64,000 nucleotides of DNA from Lysinibacillus sp. FJAT-14745 (lineage in GTDB: Bacteria > Bacillota > Bacilli > Bacillales_A > Planococcaceae). Positions 58,780 through 64,000 of the stretch are shown here, in pieces. A program made the position numbers and the translations under genes. The stretch covers positions 39,055 to 103,054 of the forward strand of contig NZ_LITM01000009.1 in the NCBI RefSeq assembly GCF_001275675.1, in the 5' to 3' direction. Position 1 is the stretch's first letter, and each line of letters begins with the position of its first letter. The notes beneath the pieces were generated by a model that ran no database searches, was not told where the DNA came from, and was given only the letters and a program-made list of their open reading frames with translations.

Positions 58780-59205
58780 TTAAATAAGGCCCTTTACAAC
58801 TTTTGAAATAACAGCGCCTTCAGCCTGACCAGTTAACAAAGGTTTTGCAATTTTCATTGCTTCCCCCATGTTCATCCCTTTTACAACGCCAGCTGCCACA
58901 AGTTTTTCTGCAATTTCTTCTTCAGTTAATTGCTTCGGTAAAAATGATTTTAATAGTACTAATTTCGCTTCCTCTTTTTCAATTAAGTCAGCTCGCCCTG
59001 CATTTTGAGCACCCTCTAAAGCCTGGTTTGTTTGCTTCACTTCACGATTTATAATAGCCATTTCCTCTTCAGACGATAAAGCTGCTCCCTTTTCTTTTTC
59101 AGCTAAATCTAGGGCAGATTTCAAAAGCGATAATACACCTTTGGCTAATACATCCTTTTCTCTCATTGCCTGTTTTAATTGTTCAAATACCTCTGTTTTT
59201 AACAA
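58780..59205 (-). CDS. yqeY: GatB/YqeY domain protein
   Basis: 141 residues. Helical YqeY domain: LKQAMREKDVLAKGVLSLLKSAL, INREVKQTNQALEGAQNAGRADLI, LLKSFLPKQLTEEEI and the end GAVISKVVKGLI. Starts with TTG nine bases after AAGGAG. Thought to act in tRNA-dependent amidation by analogy with the GatB C-domain. In B. subtilis it follows rpsU; here it is 27 kb away, so the synteny is broken. Confidence 0.95.
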   Translation of the reverse strand: MLKTEVFEQLKQAMREKDVLAKGVLSLLKSALDLAEKEKGAALSSEEEMAIINREVKQTNQALEGAQNAGRADLIEKEEAKLVLLKSFLPKQLTEEEIAEKLVAAGVVKGMNMGEAMKIAKPLLTGQAEGAVISKVVKGLI

Positions 59206-59240
59206 TGTTTTTCACTCCTTCATGACATTTATTATAACAC

Positions 59241-59274
59241 AAAAAAATACCGTAACCTTAAGGGATACGGTAAG
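59241..59274 (-). terminator. terminator upstream of yqeY
   Basis: TACCGTA / TACGGTA stem with T7 on the minus strand; ends the coiled-coil gene transcript. Confidence 0.75.
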
Positions 59275-59335
59275 CCAATTTAGGAATCTCCCACTTCTAC
59301 TATGTGGTGAGATGAATGTTGGTTTAAGCTTCTCT

Positions 59336-59424
59336 TTGTGCTAGCACTGCCAAGCCTGGAAGCATTGTTTATCTGCGCGAAAGCGAAGCGACAGCGGCAA
59401 TTATGCCAAGGTATACTTGCTACT
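59336..59424 (-). repeat. degenerate family A copy A7 (reverse)
   Basis: GGAAGCATTGTTTATCTGCG, GCGAAAGCGAAGCGACAGC and AATTATGCC-AA-GGTATACTT are eroded head and core pieces as in A4 and A6. No clear tail. Confidence 0.6.
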
Positions 59425-59758
59425 ATCTTACCTGTTTTAACATTGATACTTCAGCTTTTGTCGTTAATAAATCCAGTGATAATATTTCAAATTTTGCATC
59501 TACAAGATCAATTTTTCTACTTAAATTTTGTTCAACTTTTTCTAATCTTGTGTCCACTGCTTCAATTTTTTTATCTATTCTTTTTTCGATCACTTCTATT
59601 TTCGCTTCTAATCTCTTTTCGACCGCTTCAATCTTTGCTTCAAGTCTCTTTTCGACCGCTTCTATTTGTTGCTGAAGATCTGATTTCATGTCTTGCATCT
59701 GCTTCGAAAGCTCTAAAATTGCTTGAAGGATCGTATGTTGGTTTACTTCTTGTTCCAT
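59423..59758 (-). CDS. coiled-coil protein with 11-residue repeats
   Basis: 111 residues. Helical throughout, with hendecad repeats IEAVEKRLEAK, IEAVEKRLEAK, IEVIEKRIDKK, IEAVDTRLEKV (residues about 33-76), a right-handed coiled-coil pattern. Ile/Val at positions 1 and 4 and Leu/Ile at 8 make the core. No membrane span, no cysteines. It lies alone between repeats. Related short hendecad proteins are common in Bacillales but mostly uncharacterised. The start ATG has GGAGGAATT upstream. Confidence 0.82.
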   Translation of the reverse strand: MEQEVNQHTILQAILELSKQMQDMKSDLQQQIEAVEKRLEAKIEAVEKRLEAKIEVIEKRIDKKIEAVDTRLEKVEQNLSRKIDLVDAKFEILSLDLLTTKAEVSMLKQVR

Positions 59759-59835
59759 TTTTGAATTCCTCCGCTCTCTTTTATATTCATTACATAATCT
59801 ATTAATTTCACAGCATTAATTACATTGACATAAAT

Positions 59836-59870
59836 AAAAAAGGTAGAGTTACATTAGCAACTCTACCTGT
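59836..59870 (-). terminator. terminator of the FNT gene
   Basis: AGGTAGAGTT / AACTCTACCT, then TTTTTTATTT on the minus strand. Confidence 0.8.
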
Positions 59871-60035
59871 CATTCTATCTATCATTTATTTCAAAGTCAA
59901 AATATTAATAGATGAAGTTTGTCAAGTATTCATCCGTTAATTTTATTGCAGGAGACCTTACAATCACTTTTCAAATTGCCATTACTTCCAACCGAGGGAA
60001 TAATACTGACTGCAATAGCAATATCCAGTGATTTA

Positions 60036-60794
60036 TTAGTCTCTACCATTTACCCAATAAACAAAACCAATAACGGCTCCCCCGATAATATTACCTAGTG
60101 TTACAGGTAATAAATTTGAAATGGCTCCAGCAAACGATACGAGTTCACCATGAGGTACTAAAAGAGCAAGGGAAAACAATGTCATATTTGCTATACAATG
60201 CTCAAATCCAATTGTGACAAAAGGGAAAATACAGCAGAAAATCATCACTAATTTTCCAGTCTCTGTTTTTAATTTATAGGTACACCATACGGCCAAGCAT
60301 ACAAGCAAATTACATAAAATACCTCGACATAAAAGTTCAACGAAGCTACCACTCATTTTAGCTGTAGCCAGTTTTTCAATGTAAGCTGCTATGTCTCCAC
60401 TTGCTAGCCCCGAGTAAAAAAATAATGCGGCTGCTAAAAGAGAACCAAAGAAGTTTCCTATGTAACTAAACGTCCAAATGCCCAACATCTCTAATGGTGA
60501 TGATTTTTTTGATAGTGTACTAACCGTTAAAACTAGATTATCACCGGTAAATAAATTGGCCCCAGCCATCATGACCATACTAAGTGCCACACCAAATGAT
60601 AATCCTTGTACGAGCTTCATACTCGGTACCCCAGCTGGACTTAATAAGCCGCCAATAGTAGTGATGAGCAAAATTCCAAATCCGATAAAAAGTCCACCAA
60701 AAATAGCTAACAATAAATAATTAGCAGGCTTTTGCTTCATCATGTTAATTTTTGTTTCAGCTGTTATACAAACAGAAGAAATTGTTTCTTTCAT
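60036..60794 (-). CDS. formate/nitrite transporter (FNT) family channel
   Basis: 252 residues from ATG 60794, eight bases after GGGAG; TTG 60809 is less likely. Six membrane helices. FNT marks: MAGANLFTGDNLVL (the LFTGN-like loop), SYIGNFFGSLLAAA, GILCNLLVCLAVW (CNxxVC), GFEHCIANM and LPVTLGNIIGGAVIGFVYW. Pentameric channel for formate, nitrite or related small monovalent anions. The specificity cannot be told from sequence. Monocistronic. Confidence 0.92.
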   Translation of the reverse strand: MKETISSVCITAETKINMMKQKPANYLLLAIFGGLFIGFGILLITTIGGLLSPAGVPSMKLVQGLSFGVALSMVMMAGANLFTGDNLVLTVSTLSKKSSPLEMLGIWTFSYIGNFFGSLLAAALFFYSGLASGDIAAYIEKLATAKMSGSFVELLCRGILCNLLVCLAVWCTYKLKTETGKLVMIFCCIFPFVTIGFEHCIANMTLFSLALLVPHGELVSFAGAISNLLPVTLGNIIGGAVIGFVYWVNGRD

Positions 60795-61249
60795 ACTTTC
60801 ATCTCCCAAACAACATCAAGCTAAATTAATAACTCATTTCATTTTTAACGTTGATCTCAAGTAGTCTTCCAGTTTCCACTCTAACCAACTTTTATACAAG
60901 GCTTACATTTTAACAAATATTATTCCAAAATATCGTTAATTAGCAAATTTAAAGTAAATTCCTCCAAATATACATATTTTCATGCACTATTACTTTCTGA
61001 GAAGACATCAATTTATGTTTCGGGCTACTCGTTTTTGCATAGAAGCATTGCCAATAATTATCCGTATTTCTCGCATTACTAAACCAAGAAAAAATTATTT
61101 TGTAGATTTGATTAATTATTTTTTTCTATTGCTACATTTAATACTTCTATTAGTTATTTTATTGCTTTTATGGATTTATATTGATATGATTCCACCAATC
61201 CCTACAAAACAAGGTTGTTAAGTAAGTTAAATTAAAGGAGTTGATTGGG
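60795..61249. other. intergenic region with a possible small membrane protein ORF
   Basis: Upstream regions of the FNT and cysteine synthase-like genes. A 79-codon plus-strand frame (60982-61221) is listed separately. No repeat or strong hairpin. Confidence 0.5.
60982..61221 (+). CDS. possible small membrane protein, low confidence
   Basis: 79 codons, one long hydrophobic helix at about residues 46-70 (FFLLLHLILLLVILLLLWIY) after a basic region. No ribosome site is in front of the first ATG; ATG 61015 has a weak AGAAG. Could be translated from another start or be chance open frame in AT-rich DNA. No family recognised. Confidence 0.3.
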   Translation: MHYYFLRRHQFMFRATRFCIEALPIIIRISRITKPRKNYFVDLINYFFLLLHLILLLVILLLLWIYIDMIPPIPTKQGC

Positions 61250-62245
61250 ATGGGTCAAATTGTAACTAATAAGATTAAACAATCTATTACAGAATTAATC
61301 GGTCATACCCCACTTTTAGCATTAAATCAGTATGTAAAAGAGCAACAACTAGAAACCGAAATTATCGTAAAGCTAGAGTATTTTAATCCTGCTAATAGTG
61401 TGAAGGACCGTGTTGCTAAAGCGATGATTGAGGATGCTGAAGCTCGTGGTGTGTTGACAAAGGATAAAACAATAATTGAAACAACTAGTGGCAATACTGG
61501 TATTGGCCTAGCAGCAATTGCAGCTGCAAAAGGCTATAGGCTTCGAATTTACATGCAGGATGGTGTAAGTGAAGAGCGTACAAAGGTAGTTAAGGCATAC
61601 GGAGCGGAGGTTGTACCATTTTCAGATGTCCCAGAAATGGTAGCTGCCTTTGAGGACACAGATGGTGACTTTGTTGAAACGATTAAAGTATTTCGAGAAA
61701 CAGTCGTTGAACAAGAAGAAAATGTTGTATTTTTAAATCAGCTTGATAATAATGCCAACCCAAATATTCATAAGTTAACAACTGGTCCTGAAGTCTGGGA
61801 AGATACAGACGGACAAATTGATATTTTTGTAGCAGCCATTGGCACAGGTGGTACGATAAGTGGTGCTGGTGCATACTTAAAATCTAAAAATCCAGATGTT
61901 CAGATCATTGGTGTAGAGCCTGCTGTTATTTCCATTGCAACAGTTGATATTCCAGATATCATTGAAATCACAGGTGTCCACCGCTTCTCAGATGCTGACG
62001 AGGCTCGTGTGCCATCGAATGTTCATTTAGAAATAATTGATGAAGTACTCGAGGTGGAAACTGCACAAGCTTATGAGGCGGCACGTGCTGTTGCGAAGTC
62101 AGATGGTCTATTAGTAGGTACTTCATCAGGCGCTGCTTTATTTGCCGCCACAGCCCTTGCAAAACGCCCAGAGAACAAAGGGAAACGGATTGTCGTTATC
62201 CTACCCGATACTGGTCTACGATATTTATCAACAGATTTATTTTAG
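61250..62245 (+). CDS. cysK: cysteine synthase-like PLP enzyme (O-acetylserine sulfhydrylase family)
   Basis: 331 residues from ATG 61250, nine bases after AAAGGAG; TTG 61241 is in frame but overlaps the site. Fold-type II: ELIGHTPLL near residue 15, PLP lysine Lys52 in NPANSVKDR, TSGNTGIGLAAIAAAKGY (phosphate/substrate loop) and GTGGTISGAGAYLKS. A small acidic stretch (EDTDGDFVETIKVFRE) differs from standard CysK. Makes cysteine from O-acetylserine and sulfide, or acts as a related beta-elimination enzyme. The symbol is by family. Confidence 0.85.
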   Translation: MGQIVTNKIKQSITELIGHTPLLALNQYVKEQQLETEIIVKLEYFNPANSVKDRVAKAMIEDAEARGVLTKDKTIIETTSGNTGIGLAAIAAAKGYRLRIYMQDGVSEERTKVVKAYGAEVVPFSDVPEMVAAFEDTDGDFVETIKVFRETVVEQEENVVFLNQLDNNANPNIHKLTTGPEVWEDTDGQIDIFVAAIGTGGTISGAGAYLKSKNPDVQIIGVEPAVISIATVDIPDIIEITGVHRFSDADEARVPSNVHLEIIDEVLEVETAQAYEAARAVAKSDGLLVGTSSGAALFAATALAKRPENKGKRIVVILPDTGLRYLSTDLF

Positions 62246-62590
62246 AAACAAGCGCGCCGAACAATAGCGAAGTATTATTAACAGCTATAAAACACGAAGG
62301 GCAAAATAAATTTTTTTAAAAGTCATGTTATAAGCTGAAACTATTTTAAATAGTGAATTTTTATTTAATGTCACACAGTATATGTATAGAAATTAAAAGG
62401 ATAGAAGAGCTTAAATAATTCGCTCTATCTATCCTCTTTTTTACCACAAATGACCATATTTACTACAACAACTCATTTGTTCGTTAATCAATCTAATGTT
62501 GCGGTAAATCAAAAGACAACCTTTTGATATTACTGTTTTATAATACATTCACTTGTCTTTAATTTTACAGAGTATTACCCTTCGACTAAA
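62246..62590. other. intergenic region with terminator
   Basis: Holds the cysK-like terminator at 62396-62443; the rest is AT-rich with nothing I can support. Confidence 0.5.
62396..62443 (+). terminator. intrinsic terminator of the cysK-like gene
   Basis: AGGATAGA...AGC / GCT...TCTATCCT stem and T6. Confidence 0.75.
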
Positions 62591-63583
62591 TTAATAACCC
62601 GTTAAAAAGATCTTTCCTTTTGAGGTTTTAGACGATTCAACAGCCGTTATCGCATTTTTAATGTCTAACAAATCATAATGAGAATCCACTGCCATCATTT
62701 TTAACTTACCACTATTAACTAGATTGATTAAGTGATGAAATGTACCTTGCCATCTTTCTATCGAGACTTGCTTGTTCCAATGACGTAAATGGAACATATT
62801 TGCCTTTACATTCGCCTCTTTAACGATTCTTTGCCAATTCACTTGTACACCTGATAAAAGACCAATAGCTAAAAAATTCCCTCCAGCTTTAAGACAGAAA
62901 GCAAGATCATTACCTGCTGTCCCCCCAATAGAGTCAATAGCAGCATCAGCCCCCCTACCATTAGTCAATTCCATTACCGTCTCATAGAGCGGTGCTGTTG
63001 AGATATCTATTACATAGGAAGCGCCAAGCTGAATTAAGTCATCAATATGTCTATTATTTCTCGTAACCGCTATTAACTGAAAACCTAACAATTTTGCTAG
63101 CTGAGCAAAGATGTGACCAATTGCGGACCCGCAAGCATTCACTAATAATACATCATTTGGCTGCAATTGTAATATGTCAGTACAAGTTACCCAAGCTGTC
63201 ATTGGATTGATATACATTTGCGCTGCGGTAAAATCATCAATGGAATCGGGAATGGTTACTGCAAATTCTGCACTTGTTTTTACAACTTCCTGCCAAGTTC
63301 CTTCTCCTCGTAAAGGTAGTACACGCTTTCCGATAAGATTTTGAGAAACATACGGACCTACATCCTCTATAATACCGACCCCTTCATAGCCAGGAATAGT
63401 TGGTAAAGAAATTCGATGAGCATAACTCCCCCATATTGGTATTAAATCAGAAGGGTTAATAGGTCGTGCCAGCATTCGAACAAGAATTTCTTGTACCTGA
63501 GGAGGTTGAATCGTTTTATTTTCAAACTTCAAAACCTCTCGTGGGCTTCCGAATTCATATAATTTAATGCTTTTTGCTTTCAA
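62591..63583 (-). CDS. MDR-family NAD(P)H oxidoreductase (quinone/2-enoyl reductase-like)
   Basis: 330 residues. Medium-chain dehydrogenase fold: N-terminal GroES-like domain with PINPSDLIPIWGSYAHRISLPTIPGYEGVGIIEDVG, then the Rossmann domain with VNACGSAIGHIFAQLAKLLGF and RNNRHIDDLIQLGASYVID. No zinc-binding Cys/His set, so it is a zinc-free reductase of the quinone reductase or mitochondrial enoyl-reductase (MECR/ETR) type. Cytoplasmic. Next to a mobile-element end, so possibly mobile-linked. Confidence 0.87.
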   Translation of the reverse strand: MKAKSIKLYEFGSPREVLKFENKTIQPPQVQEILVRMLARPINPSDLIPIWGSYAHRISLPTIPGYEGVGIIEDVGPYVSQNLIGKRVLPLRGEGTWQEVVKTSAEFAVTIPDSIDDFTAAQMYINPMTAWVTCTDILQLQPNDVLLVNACGSAIGHIFAQLAKLLGFQLIAVTRNNRHIDDLIQLGASYVIDISTAPLYETVMELTNGRGADAAIDSIGGTAGNDLAFCLKAGGNFLAIGLLSGVQVNWQRIVKEANVKANMFHLRHWNKQVSIERWQGTFHHLINLVNSGKLKMMAVDSHYDLLDIKNAITAVESSKTSKGKIFLTGY

Positions 63584-63741
63584 AAACTGTAACTCCTTTA
63601 TGATTGATTAATAACTTTTATGTAACGGCTCATTAAGTGAGACTTTAAGGGGCTTTTCTTCATTCCCAATGACCTTATTACTTTGAATAAATAAACGATA
63701 TTTAATTACTTTATTGTTGGATACGATCTCCTCTACTATTT

Positions 63742-64000
63742 GGTTCTGACTACTCCCACAGCTAAAGCAGTGGGGTTCTTATATACTTGAGAAGCGTTAC
63801 AAAGCTCTCCACAGATGGTGTTGCCATGCCCTGTGTACAACATCTTTGATTTATCTTCTGTTCCATAAGACTTTCTTATTTACACAACTGATGTTGTGTT
63901 GGCAATAAGTTTTAACGAAGGCAGGTAGCTCTACCTACGGAGGAATACCCCTCACTTGATTTGTTTGATCCCCATGCTAAGAGGGAATGTTTTCTTTACT
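63742..64000 (-). mobile_element. end of an IS200/IS605-type element, with the TnpB-associated RNA region
   Basis: On the minus strand the sequence ends AAGAACCCCACTGCTTTAGC then TGTGGGAGTAGTCA, a right-end hairpin (CCCAC-GCT/AGC-GTGGG) of the kind that closes IS605-family elements and forms the 3' end of their omega RNA. About 200 bases upstream of it include hairpins such as AGGTAG/CTACCT at 63922-63935 and AAGATGTTGTAC...; they are non-coding. A minus-strand frame ending at 63952 (last residues FPLSMGIKQIK) runs off the edge and might be the end of tnpB. Attribution is by memory of such ends. Confidence 0.6.

Overview
The window comes from a low-GC, spore-forming, Gram-positive rod of the Bacillales, most like Lysinibacillus or a close relative (Solibacillus, Rummeliibacillus). 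The evidence is spore genes (cotJA-cotJB-cotJC, yqfC-yqfD), strong GGAGG ribosome sites, an S-layer-homology protein, and gene order that follows the Bacillus subtilis yqe/yqf core: hemW-hrcA-grpE-dnaK-dnaJ-prmA-rsmE-mtaB and rpsU-nfeD-floA-yqfC-yqfD-phoH-pgpH-ybeY-dgkA-cdd-era-recO, then ccpN-yqfL-dnaG-rpoD-cccA-trmK-nif3. Most genes lie on the minus strand. No rRNA, tRNA, CRISPR array or prophage was seen.

Layout. 1-5.6 kb: small accessory enzymes (a/b hydrolase, PhzF-like isomerase, FMN reductase), a DUF2164 protein and a repeat array. 5.6-17.7 kb: nif3, trmK, cccA, rpoD, dnaG, yqfL, ccpN, then a glycine T-box with a single-chain glycyl-tRNA synthetase pointing the other way, and an HD-GYP-like protein. 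18.8-20.2 kb: SLH-domain protein. 20.3-31.9 kb: the recO-to-rpsU block. 32-34.4 kb: a c-di-AMP riboswitch controlling ktrB-ktrA. 34.5-38 kb: cotJ operon, DedA protein, deoC. 38-48.8 kb: mtaB and the HrcA/CIRCE chaperone operon. 49-63.6 kb: accessory genes including chrA, nrnB, a decayed polysaccharide deacetylase, a PLP decarboxylase overlapping a chemoreceptor, a TetR/SDR pair with matching operators, yqeY, a hendecad coiled-coil protein, an FNT channel, a cysteine-synthase-like enzyme and an MDR oxidoreductase. The right edge has the end of an IS200/IS605-type element.

The genes link up in places. PgpH (c-di-AMP hydrolase) and a c-di-AMP riboswitch upstream of a c-di-AMP-responsive K+ transporter are in the same window. 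CcpN and the PPDK regulator YqfL form a carbon-control pair. DnaG, RpoD, Era, YbeY and RecO are core replication, transcription, ribosome and repair functions.

The least explained content is between genes. Two families of structured dispersed repeats occur many times. Family A has the palindromic head AATTATGCC-NN-GGCATAATT, a second hairpin, a variable core that is often a tandem array, and a tail reading TAACTTCTTTC that falls on or next to stop codons. Family B is about 120-200 bp with long inverted ends whose paired bases co-vary between copies. Two arrays have 21-nt periodicity, one with 23 copies and no length variation. These are the best candidates for something not yet described.
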